Positions 54,656 through 64,000 of a stretch of DNA of 64,000 nt are shown piece by piece. Both the position numbers and the translations under genes were made by a program. Origin of the DNA: Craterostigma plantagineum. Lineage: Eukaryota; Streptophyta; Magnoliopsida; Lamiales; Linderniaceae. Location: assembly GCA_027422505.1 (NCBI GenBank), contig JAPQWV010000050.1, positions 1,612,001 through 1,676,000 of the forward strand, in the 5' to 3' direction. Below the pieces are notes generated by a model. It ran no database searches, was not told the DNA's origin, and saw only the letters and a program-made list of their open reading frames with translations. The number at the start of each line of letters is the position of its first letter. Position 1 is the stretch's first letter.

Positions 54656-55810
54656 ATATATAAGTAATCTATATCTATACTACTATAAAAGAGAGAATGT
54701 GGCCGAAAATTTCGATCTATCGGCCCGCACGATCGATGTTAAATCGAATTTTTTTTTACGTTACATCGATCGTTCGAATTTATTATGTATGTAGTTTTCA
54801 GTATTTCGTACCGGAATTTTGTTTTTTCTTTTTAAATTAATTTAAATATCATAAGGGCAAAATCGTCTTTTTACAGTCCTTTAGGGGGCGGTGACTAGGA
54901 AAAAGGGGGCGGTGAATAGTAATTCCCTCTTCGAAACGACACCCTTTGGTCATATTGTAAATGTCAGTAGAAAAAGAAAACACGTCATAAATAGGACAAG
55001 GCACCCTTAAAAAAATGAGAAAAACACTTCATCAAGAGATAATACAATCCTAGGAGAGAAGACTAAGTTCCCACAAGAGGAAAACAAAACTCAAAGATAT
55101 GTATATATGCATATAAAGGAAATTTAATTTTTTATTCTATTTTTTCGCGAATGCGATTTTAAGTCATCTCCATAAGAAAATAATCATATAACTTTCACAA
55201 AATATGCTTTTCGTCCAACATATCACGTTCAAAACCAGTCCATTAGGTCTTTACAATGTAACATAAATAGTACTATAGCACTTAACATGTTTTACTAACG
55301 TTTCTGTCACAAGAATCATATATATTTTCTTGACGAAAGCAATCGAAAAATGGACAGAAAAATTACCACACTGATTTTTATTTATGATGTAAACATAATA
55401 ACAAACAAGTTTCCAACACATTTTAAAAAACGTACAAATTTCGGAAAAGCTATAGAACTAAAACTCTAGTTACTCCTAATTAACAATTTAACACAAGTTA
55501 GTGGTCAAATAAACTTTTGTGACGATGATTAATATTTTAGTTGCTCCGCTCGTATATAGCACTTAAAATTACTTCAATTAGGTGCGACAATTTTGTCTAC
55601 AAAATTTTAGTCAACGCAGTTGATGTGTTTAACGACATCCAATATTATGTTATTGCATTCAATGATAGTCGGGAAATTAATGGACAAATGCCTCTCTAAG
55701 AACAACAAAAGGACGAGATTGAATTACTCCATGTGTTGCCTAAACATAGTGCTATTGCATTATATTGAAAGCAATCCATTTCAATTAAAACTCTCTTCAT
55801 CTTCTTCTTC

Positions 55811-55896
55811 TTCTTCTCCTTTGCAATTTTCTAAGGCAAATGCCTATCTATATCTTCTTCTCCTTAGCCATTTTCTAAGGCAAATGCCTATCAATA
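55811..55896 (+). repeat. tandem duplication in the leader of the small gene
   Basis: A unit of about 46 bp containing TTTTCTAAGGCAAATGCCTA occurs twice directly upstream of the 67-aa frame, the second copy followed by a CAATATAAAG TATA-like sequence. Confidence 0.65.
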
Positions 55897-55916
55897 TAAA
55901 GAGGTGAGGAAAAGAA

Positions 55917-56120
55917 ATGGATATTTATAGCTCTAATGGGCTTTCATGGGCAGATCAATGGGACCCACAGCCTCTACCTTCGGAAACTACGGAGTACAAT
56001 GAGAAGAATAAGAAAGGAGGAAAAGAAGGTTATGGTAAGAACAAATTATCATCGTCCAATAAATTGCTCAACTTCAAATGGATGAAGAACTTGTGCAAGA
56101 AATCACCACCCAATAAATGA
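55917..56120 (+). CDS. 67-aa basic plant small protein, unknown function
   Basis: A single-exon frame with an ATG in good context, reading SSNGLSWADQWDPQPLP, then a Gly/Lys-rich linker, then LNFKWMKNLCKKSPPNK. The SWADQWD start and the F-K-W-MK-L-KK ending recall a small uncharacterised plant family with a charged middle and a basic amphipathic end. I know no assigned function. A TATA-like CAATATAAAG lies about 20 bp upstream. No signal peptide or membrane segment is visible. It lies between Helitron-like termini, so it may be a captured copy or a resident gene with elements around it. Confidence 0.55.
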   Translation: MDIYSSNGLSWADQWDPQPLPSETTEYNEKNKKGGKEGYGKNKLSSSNKLLNFKWMKNLCKKSPPNK

Positions 56121-57174
56121 TGTATATCATCAGCAATAAAGGGTTATGCATTTTCTTGGGATGATTGATATGTACACGCATATGCACCATATCCTTGAAA
56201 TTTCGGTCGTTCATTGCAAATGGAAATTTAATCTAAAAACGAGGGCTTTCTTTCCTTTCTTATGAGATCGACATTCAAGCCGTGGAATTGATAGGTGCAG
56301 CGCTCTCGCTATTATGACTCGCAAATAATTGGTTAGGTTCACGTTATAGTTTAAGAAGAAAAAAATTATAATACTTTCGTTAGAATATACTACGAAACTA
56401 CGGTTTTACGAGTGATCTTATTTCATTAAACCACCACCAATACCGTGCAACGATTCCTAAAAGATAATTATATATATATATATATATATAATAATATTTT
56501 CATTCTCTCGAGTGAAAATATAATTAACGTATTCTTATGTATTAACATGCATCACTTCTGGCCTGGGTGAAATAGTTATGTAGAGGAATTTCAGTATGTT
56601 TTAGACACTATGATCTTCATGTATACTATCTATATTATCTATATTGTTATATAAAGGGTGTGGGATGGCTATAAACTGCCACATTTGATCTGTCATATTG
56701 ATTTGCAACTTAGTCCCTTTATTTTTATTTAATTACTTTATTAACTTATACCCTAAACATTATTTTTCTTTTATATACTCATAAATTATTCATCAATTCG
56801 ACAATAGATAATAAACCTAAAAATTAAGAGCAACATAATATATTAAATCATATACACACGCATAGATTGTGCGGAGAAGTACTAGTCAGTTTTATTTCTA
56901 TATCCATTGTTAAATAACATTTGATTGGAATATGATATCTATTCTTCTATTATACAAGGGTGATGGGCTAGGATCGTAAATTGGTCTGTATTAATTGACC
57001 AATCAGATTTTTTTACATCTATTAAAAAAAGAGACTTATTGAACCACGTACCTTCCATGACCTCATAATAAAATAACTACTAAATACCATATTTAGTATA
57101 TTAATTATTAAAATAATTTAATAGAAATTAACTTTATTTTATTGCACAAACGTAGGGTGTGCCAGAAATACTAG

Positions 57175-57850
57175 TTTAATTTAAAACTCTGTAATCTTTA
57201 ATGAGCGTGTTAAAGTGAATTTTTTAATGAAAATAAGTAAATAAACTAAAACACCCTTAGATCAGAGGGAAATAGTCTAAGTATTAATTAAGACGAGGAT
57301 GATCGTGAAAGAGGAAAAAAATACCTTGACAATTTTAAAAATTATTAAATAACGGGGGACGAGAATGAAAAAGAAAACAATGATCTTATAAGCTAATGGG
57401 TTAGAATGTGAAAAAATAAACCTTGGGGTCGTATTGGAAAAGAAATTACAATCTGATTTGAGATTTAAAGCTTTGTCAGGGATCGTCACTGGCAATCTTT
57501 CTCTTTTATTGCAGTTTTCAGATACCGCACGTTTGTGCCTCATTCGACATCTATTTTCCTTTCTTTATATATTGAATATATAAATAAACCATCTATCTAA
57601 TATTTTTCTTTGTATGAAAAAAACAAATGATTACTGCAGCACAAACATATTGATTTCTTCAAATTAAGCCAAAAGCCCGCGGCTGCTTTTGACTTTGACC
57701 CGACCCTACCAGCGATATGTTGAGAAATAAAATTGAACTAAAATTGCAAGTAGCAAATCATTAAATACTAAAACATAAAATAAAGAGGAAATAGAAAAAG
57801 GAAGAAAAAAAGGGGAAAGAGAAAAAACCATCAAGAACCCAAATAAAAAA
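57175..57850. other. intergenic, upstream of the PP2A B' gene
   Basis: AT-rich. No gene recognised. The last part is the A/G-rich presumed leader region. Confidence 0.45.
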
Positions 57851-57944
57851 AAAGAAAAAAAAAAGAAAAAACGGTACTGGCAAAATCAAAGCATCTTCTT
57901 CTACAGCAGAAGAAATTTGTGGGTTTTTTTTTCCTCTGCGCCAG

Positions 57945-58394
57945 GTAAGTGATCTCTCTACACACACTTGTTAGTCACATCTTTCGATTTTCTCAGATCC
58001 TTTTACTCAATTTTCTGGGAAGAAAAGGGCTCGTCTTTTTCCTTGCTTTTTTGTTATGACATGGTTGAAGAAGGAGGTTGAAACTGGGTTGGATCGGGCC
58101 GGGTCGGGTATATATATTGACGCATGGGTATAGTTCTTCCTCGAATCAGATTATCGAAGCTGTTATTTGTTGGGTTCTCTGAGTTGACTGACTCTATGCA
58201 AGTGGATTTAGTGGAGCTTTTGTGATTTTTAGTTCGAGCTCCATCGAAGTACAAAATTAGGGCAATGGATTATGATTTGGGCTCATGCTTGATCTTCGAT
58301 TGTGCTTTGAAGTTTATAGCATTTTGTTACCATTGATGCCCTTTTGTTGATCTTCGTAATTTGAGGTAATGAAATGGCCATCGCTCTTTTGCAG
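57945..58394 (+). other. 5'-leader intron of the PP2A B' gene
   Basis: Donor CCAG/GTAAGTG at 57945 and acceptor TTTTGCAG at 58394 flank 450 bp of T-rich sequence. The leader exon then runs to the ATG at 58550. Read from consensus only. Confidence 0.6.
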
Positions 58395-58549
58395 GTTCAA
58401 CTGTATCAGAATAGAAGGAGCTGAAGCATTGGAATTTTTCTGAAATTTCTGCAAATGTGCTGTGAAGGGGATTAGATTTTGTCGCTATTCGTTCATTATT
58501 CTCTGAATTTGAAGCTGTCTCGGAGTTGGGATATCGTAATAAAAAAGCC

Positions 58550-60873
58550 ATGATAAAGCAGATTCTCGGTAAGATTCCCAGGAAACATTCGAAATCTACC
58601 AACGACCCTTCTTCAGGTTCTTCCACTAGTTCCAAGAAAGGCGACAAAGGAAACAAACGATCAACAACCACTTCGGTCGATGAAGTTATTACAGCTCCTC
58701 TATCCACCTTAAACCTCGTAAACGACTCAGAAGGAATGTTCAACGGTAATAACCTAAGCACCACTCCTTACAAACCCCTGCCCAGTTTTCGAGACGTCCC
58801 CAATTCAGAAAGGCAGCAGCTGTTCCTCAAAAAGCTGAGAATATGCTGCGTAGAGTTCGACTTCACCGACCCCACGAAGAACCTCAAGGAGAAGGAAATC
58901 AAGAAACAGACACTGCTCGAGTTAGTCGAGTACGTTTCTTCAGCGAACGTAAAGTTCAACGAAACCCTAATCCAAGAAATGGTGAGAATGGTATCTTCGA
59001 ACATCTTCCGCGAATTCACACCTCAGCCAAGGGAGAACAAGCTCATCGATGGAGTCGAATTGGAAGAAGAAGAGCCAGCCATGGACCCATCTTGGCCCCA
59101 TTTGCAAATCGTCTACGAACTCTTTCTCAAGTTCGTTGCTTCCCCAGAAACAGACGTTAAGACAGCGAAGAGGTACATCGATCATTCGTTCGTCCTAAAA
59201 CTGCTCGATCTGTTCGATTCAGAGGATCCCAGAGAAAGGGACTACTTAAAGACCATTTTGCACCGTATATACGGTAAGTTCATGGTCCACCGCCCCGCAA
59301 TCAGAAAGGCGATCAACAACATATTCTACAGATTCGTGTTCGAAACCGAGAAGCACAATGGGATCGCCGAGTTTCTAGAAGTTCTCGGGAGCATAATCAA
59401 TGGGTTCGCCCTGCCCTTGAAGGAAGAGCACAAGCTTTTCTTGGTGAGGACTTTGATCCCACTGCACAAGCCCAAGACTTTGGCTATGTACCATCAGCAG
59501 CTTTCGTATTGCATTACGCAGTTCGTCGAGAAGGACTGTAAGCTCGCCGATATTGTAATTAGGGGATTGTTGAAGTATTGGCCCGTGACGAACAGCTCGA
59601 AGGAGGTTCTGTTTCTTAACGAGCTCGAAGAGGTTTTGGAGGCTACTCAGCCGCCCGAGTTTCAGCGTTGTATGGTCCCTCTGTTCAAGCAGATCGCGCG
59701 GTGCATGAGTAGCTTGCACTTTCAGGTACGGTTTTTTATTTATTTATTTGCGTAGGCTCGACCTGCATTTTTTCGTCGCGCAAGTTGGGATGACGGGAGT
59801 TTCAGGACGCCCAACTTACCGGGTTTTTGCATTTTAAGGATGTTGACTTTCGAAATTGAAGCATTTCGAGGACATCAGTAAATTGCTTCAGTTTGGAAAG
59901 TTACTGTTCTTCAATTGCAATACCGTAAGTTGGGTCTCCTGAAACTGGCGCATAGGATTTCTTAAAAAATAAACAGCTCTGATGCCGTGTAGGATTTATC
60001 CGAAATTGTTTGACGCGTGCGGATCACGGCTCGTTACGGCAAAAAAACGGGTTAACTATTTTTTAGTACTGTATTTTAGGGAATTGGCATTATGGGGACA
60101 GAGAATATAGGGGGTGACATTATACGGACAATAATTTTAAGAAATTAGTAGTTTGGGGACGTTATACGTTGGAACACCTAGATTTGTTCCTAAATTACTT
60201 AATCTTGAAAGTTATTGTCCCTATGATGTTCACCCCGAAATTCCTAGTCCTTATAATGCTACCCCCCAAATTAAAGTACTGAAAAAATATTTAAGCCAAA
60301 AAATTAGGTTCTCTACGCACTGTGTCCTTGTTTCGATTTTGAAAGTTAGCGTCCTTTAATTTTGCAACCCCACAAGTTTGGTGTCCTGAAAGTGTCACCC
60401 CTAACTTATAGGACAAAAAAAAAATAGTGAAGCCGATTTCGACATCGCCCTGCTTTTATTGATCTCTACTCTATCAGAACAATTAGAGAAATCAAAATCC
60501 ATTGGATAATCGTAAAGAAAATCTTATCTTTTCTGGTATTGAAATTAATACGTAACCCATTTTTTTGTAGGTGGCGGAGAGGGCGTTGTTCTTGTGGAAC
60601 AACGACCACGTCGAGGGACTAATAAAGCAAAATCGAAAAGTGATCCTTCCGATAATATTCCCTTCGTTGGAGCGAAACACGAGCCACCATTGGAACCAAG
60701 CTGTGCACAGCTTAAGCCTAAACGTTCGAAAGATATTCTTCGACCTCGACAACGACCTGTTCAAGGCTTGCCAGATAAAGTTTCAGAACGACGAGTCGAA
60801 GGCGAACGACGTCGAAGAGAAGCGCAGGGAGACATGGAAAAAGTTGGAGGAAATTGCTTCCTCCGAGAAATAG
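58550..60873 (+). CDS. PP2A B' (B56) regulatory subunit, 492 aa
   Basis: A regulatory B' subunit that gives protein phosphatase 2A its substrate specificity and localisation. Two coding exons, 58550-59725 and 60571-60873, join in phase. This two-exon pattern and the start [12 protein letters not shown] are typical of the plant gamma/zeta/eta/theta clade. A Ser/Lys-rich N-terminus (about 1-90) precedes the HEAT-like B56 core with [42 protein letters not shown] and [21 protein letters not shown], and ends with [19 protein letters not shown] and [15 protein letters not shown]. The C-terminus SSEK is not the SSL peroxisomal signal of Arabidopsis B'theta, so a cytosolic or nuclear location is more likely. 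The open frame starting earlier at 58526 begins with TTG. Confidence 0.95.
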
Positions 60874-63330
60874 AAGTGACCATTCATGGTGTAAGATATT
60901 TATCTGAAGAAAAAGAAGCAGAAGAAGAAGGTAATATTGTTTTTCTTCTTTTATGTTGGCAGGTTTGTTTTTGTATTTTGTTTTGTTTTTCTCTTTGATG
61001 TTGTTGTGGTAGTAAGTGATGATATCTGTACTCTTAAATCTTTTGATATATGTCATAATTATTGGACTTGTATATGGATCGGATTTTTTTGGCTGTTTAT
61101 TTTACCTTATAATTTGTCATTTGTTTGCCAGATGAAGTATATCATAAGCTTTTGGTAATGATGAGAACATTGAAGTGCTATTATCTGTAAAGATTGTGTA
61201 GCGTCGGTAGCATTGACGATTTCTGTGTTGGCATGACAAAGTATTGTTATTACTACCACAATTCCGATAGAATTTTCTTTTTCTTAAAAGAAAAAAAAAA
61301 CCTATTTTGTTAAATAAGGTTTCAATCGAGACTATTTGAATAAAACAATTCCTACTTTATCTGGGTTGAAACAGTCAAGACAATATACCATCTTGCATAA
61401 TTATTGAGAGAGAAATCTTAATGGCCGCGTTCATTTCCTCAGATAAGGCAAGATAAGACCCGAGTTATCTATGATAATCATGTTAGCTTGCCAAAAAATA
61501 AATAAGCAACACCAATTAAATCTTTGTTTCATGACGATCAAATTGATATGCGTATCTCATATTTTTCGATATTCATAGGAATGTTTATTTTTCTAAACTA
61601 TACATTGCTCAATTAAAGGTTATGTTTGTCATATAATACTAAACTTAACTCAGTCCAGAAATTTTCAAGTGAACAAGTCATCCGTGTAGCACTTGTGATT
61701 AATAATCCAATGATATTTTTGTCTCACTTTTCCAATCTAACAAGGTAAACGCAGCATATGTGCTCAAGTTATGTTAATACCTCATATGGACTTTTATGTG
61801 TCACTTGCCCGTGTCGTATAATCGTGTCATTTCAAAATAAGAGATGTCATCACATCTTATGTTGAAAGAGGCACGTTTGTGTGGCACCGAAAAATGACAC
61901 ATAAAAGTGTTGCTCACATAAGTTGAGCACCATAAGATTTCTCACTATAGAAATGTAGGTGTTCATGCTGCCACGTGTCTTATAATAAATTAATTGTAAT
62001 AATTTAAGAAACAAATATAATAAAAAATATGAAAAATTATCCACTATCACACACGTCAATCCGCTATAAATATTTATTTAGTAATATAAAATAGTCACGG
62101 TGCATTACACGGGTAATAAACTAATTTATTATTATATGTTTGTTAGTGAGAGATCACTGAAGACAACAGAGGCGGTTCTTTGCGGAGTAGATGAAGGTTG
62201 GAAATTTTTATCCCTAGGACTTAATTTTCCAAGGAAATTAATTTAAGTGTTGTGTTTTTTTTTTTTTTTATTCATTTTTTTTTTTGGGAGAATAACAGAA
62301 GAAAGAAGAAGCTTTTTACGTGTGTTATTGTGGACCATTGGAGAGCTTGATTCTCAATCTCTCAACCAACAATTAGAATATTTTGTGGCTGTTATTATTA
62401 TATAGTGTCCCATCTCATCCGTTAATTATGAAAGTCTCAAAGCATCATATATATTATATTGATATGATATTGACATCAAACGGTGTACCTATATTTTAGA
62501 ATGTATGGTCATCTCCCAGATACATTTGTCGCAATAATTTAAAGGTTTCTAAATAAAAAAAAATAGGATAAAAGAAAACCATTCTTCCACCAAGAATTGC
62601 TTTGCTTAGTTATGATCGCCCAAACAAGTCTCGACGACAAAACTAATAAAAGCTTATATTTTTATTTAAAATAAATTGTTTATATTTTGGGAAAAAGCAA
62701 GTAAAATGGGAAAAAGCAAGTAAAAGAGAGGGCTATTATATTCTCGATATTATCTTATAATATATCATTTCATCACAACAAATGACTCTTTCAATTTCCA
62801 CTCGACGATCATAAATAAATAATAAAAGCTTATATTTTTATTAAAATAAATTATTTATAGGGGACATTCTGGGAAAAAGCAAGTAAAAGAGAGGGCTATT
62901 ATATTCTCGATATTATCTTATAATATATCATTTCATCACAACAAATGACTCTTTCAATTTCCATTCGACGATCATAAATAAATGTTTTGCTGTGAACGAA
63001 CCCACCGAAACTCTCCGTTCAAAAGATTGTTCTTTTCGTTCCTTAGCTTTCTCAGTCGTACTTTTCATCCCTTTCTTCCTTACTTTCATCAGAAAATTGT
63101 TGGCTTGTAATCGATGTTTTCTTGCTAAGAAAGGCGACGCACAACCTTGGTTTTCTCGAAAGTTCAAGGGTTCGGACAAAAAAGAGTTCTTTTTTTTTCT
63201 TGTCCTTTTTGTGGGTGGGTTTTCAAGTTGTTAAAGTGGGTGAATAAAAGATAAAGAACCAAGAACAAGGAAAAGGGAGGAGCTTGATAGGGAAGAAGAA
63301 AGTTAATTTAAAGAAAAAAGGGGGGAAAGA
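60874..63330. other. intergenic with repeat fragments
   Basis: 3' flank of the B' gene, then AT-rich spacer. Bases 61770-61945 carry an inverted pair (TTTTATGTGTCA and TGACACATAAAA) and a GCTCACATAAG...GAGCACCATAA end like the foldback MITE at 54282. A Helitron-like tail (GTGCATTACACGGGT...CTAAT) lies at about 62088-62115. Confidence 0.5.
62700..62990. repeat. tandem direct duplication, 163-bp period
   Basis: GGGAAAAAGCAAGTAAAAGA at 62708 and 62871 start near-identical blocks through TTCCACTCGACGATCATAAA and its copy. The duplication lies about 340-620 bp upstream of the RING gene start. Confidence 0.85.
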
Positions 63331-64000
63331 ATGGACATGAATATGATGTACTATGAGCAGCTGGGAAGGATTTCTTACAGGGACTCTTTGAGGATGCTTG
63401 AGGATGATATTCAGCACGCAAATTCTTTGTAAGCTCAGCTTATTTATCAACTCCTTTAATTCATCGTAGTTCGTTGTTTGTAAATTGTTCCCTATTTTTG
63501 ACGATACTTGTTGCAAGTATTTTGCTAGTCTTATTCATTCTTAATCTGTGCAACGATTTGGGAATTTACTGCTGTTTCTTGAAGGCCTTAGTGTTGTAGA
63601 CAAAGATTCCATCTTTCATTTGATGCTGTTGCTTGGCTTAATTAAGTTTCTCGAAATAATTCGCTGTTGTCATGAATTCAAACTCTCTTTTATCAGGTTT
63701 TTGCAATTTAGCTGTACTGTGAAGGTTGTCTTTGGATCATATGCGCCTTTTTTTTTGTTTCTATTGCATCTTATCAAAAAACATTTGGACAAAGTCTTTG
63801 TTGCACACTTGGCTGACTGAACTCAATCGTATGCTTCGATTTCCATTTTATTACGAAATTTTTTTATTACAGGGCAATTGCAATTCCTCGAGCAAAGGGA
63901 GGCGCTCGCCTTCAGATGAAATTGGTCTACAACGATTTGGCGTATTCGATCTTTTTCCTACTTTCTTGGATCGAAGACTGCTCTTGCACTTGTCTCTTGC
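63331..64000 (+). CDS. RING-type E3 ubiquitin ligase-like protein, 5' part
   Basis: The first two exons of a gene cut by the window end: 63331-63428 and 63873 onward, joined in phase 2. The reading YRDSLRMLEDDIQHANSLA then IPRAKGGARLQMKLVYNDLA matches the N-terminal region of a plant RING/U-box protein group (At1g24440, At4g13100 and At3g47160 type, from memory). The C-terminal C3HC4 RING would lie beyond the window. Exon 1 ends TTCTTT/GTAAGC and exon 2 follows TTATTACAG. The final CSCTCLL stretch is a hydrophobic, Cys-rich segment typical of this group. Function is inferred from family resemblance only. Confidence 0.7.

Larger units (their letters stand above)
54674..57174 (+). mobile_element. 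possible Helitron, termini only
   Basis: TCTATACTACTATAAAAGAG at 54674 is a typical plant Helitron 5' end preceded by A. Two candidate 3' ends follow, each a small hairpin then CTAG and T: CGCATAGATTGTGCG with CTAG at 56882-56885, and GCACAAACGTAGGGTGTGC with CTAG at 57171-57174. No Rep-helicase coding is present, so it would be non-autonomous. A coding small gene lies between the ends. Which 3' end pairs with the 5' end is unresolved, and they could belong to different copies. Confidence 0.45.

Noticed and set aside
58526..58549. Eight extra N-terminal residues on the PP2A B' subunit
   Set aside because: The upstream start is TTG; the ATG at 58550 gives the MIKQILGK start usual for this clade.

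Overview
The window is nuclear DNA of a flowering plant, most likely a eudicot. It carries multi-exon genes with GT-AG introns, plant-only families (an LHT amino acid transporter, cytosolic GAPDH, a PP2A B' subunit, an F-box/kelch protein) and layered Ty1-copia, MULE, hAT and Helitron-like insertions in AT-rich DNA. There is no prokaryotic architecture and no CRISPR. From memory, the nearest Arabidopsis relatives come from chromosome-1 neighbourhoods: At1g67480 and At1g67420; At1g27900 and At1g27850; GAPC2 (At1g13440) and B'theta (At1g13460).

Layout. 1-2584: 3' end of a broken Ty1-copia element whose LTR stops just before the last exon of an F-box/kelch gene (2628-3273). 3986-4693: decayed receptor-like kinase. 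5532-17732: a nest of insertions. The outer sequence has TG/CA ends and a CTCTC target duplication. Inside it sit a 3.85 kb MULE (7698-11549, 9-bp duplication) and a complete copia element (12296-17127) with two identical 242-bp LTRs and an uninterrupted 1435-codon gag-pol frame. 19190-22734: kinase and OB-fold-like gene remnants on both strands, with a duplicated minisatellite. 23604-29223 (-): a 20-exon M28 metallopeptidase of the ERMP1 type whose exons join without a phase error (902 aa). 29983-35256 (-): a defective copia element, with a hAT MITE in one of its LTRs. 35286-35950: a hAT element just upstream of a DEAH helicase gene.

36212-40932 (+): DEAH-box helicase, 16 exons, 703 aa. 41191-44769 (-): serine-rich At2g40070/At1g27850-like protein, 961 aa, ending in a CaaX-like tetrapeptide. 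47021-49922 (-): LHT-type amino acid transporter, 7 exons, 446 aa. 50848-52986 (-): cytosolic GAPDH, 11 exons, 339 aa. 54282-57174: a foldback MITE, Helitron-like termini, and between them a 67-aa basic small protein. 58550-60873 (+): PP2A B' regulatory subunit, 492 aa. 63331 to the end (+): 5' part of a RING-type E3 ligase-like gene.

The genes are independently transcribed housekeeping, transport and regulatory genes and do not form a pathway. I found no convincing new multi-gene system. The most unusual material is the young GC-rich copia element, the TACC-punctuated MULE, the inverted kinase-pseudogene cluster, and the possibly captured small gene. Exon boundaries were read by eye from splice consensus, reading phase and family resemblance; no alignment or composition calculation was run.
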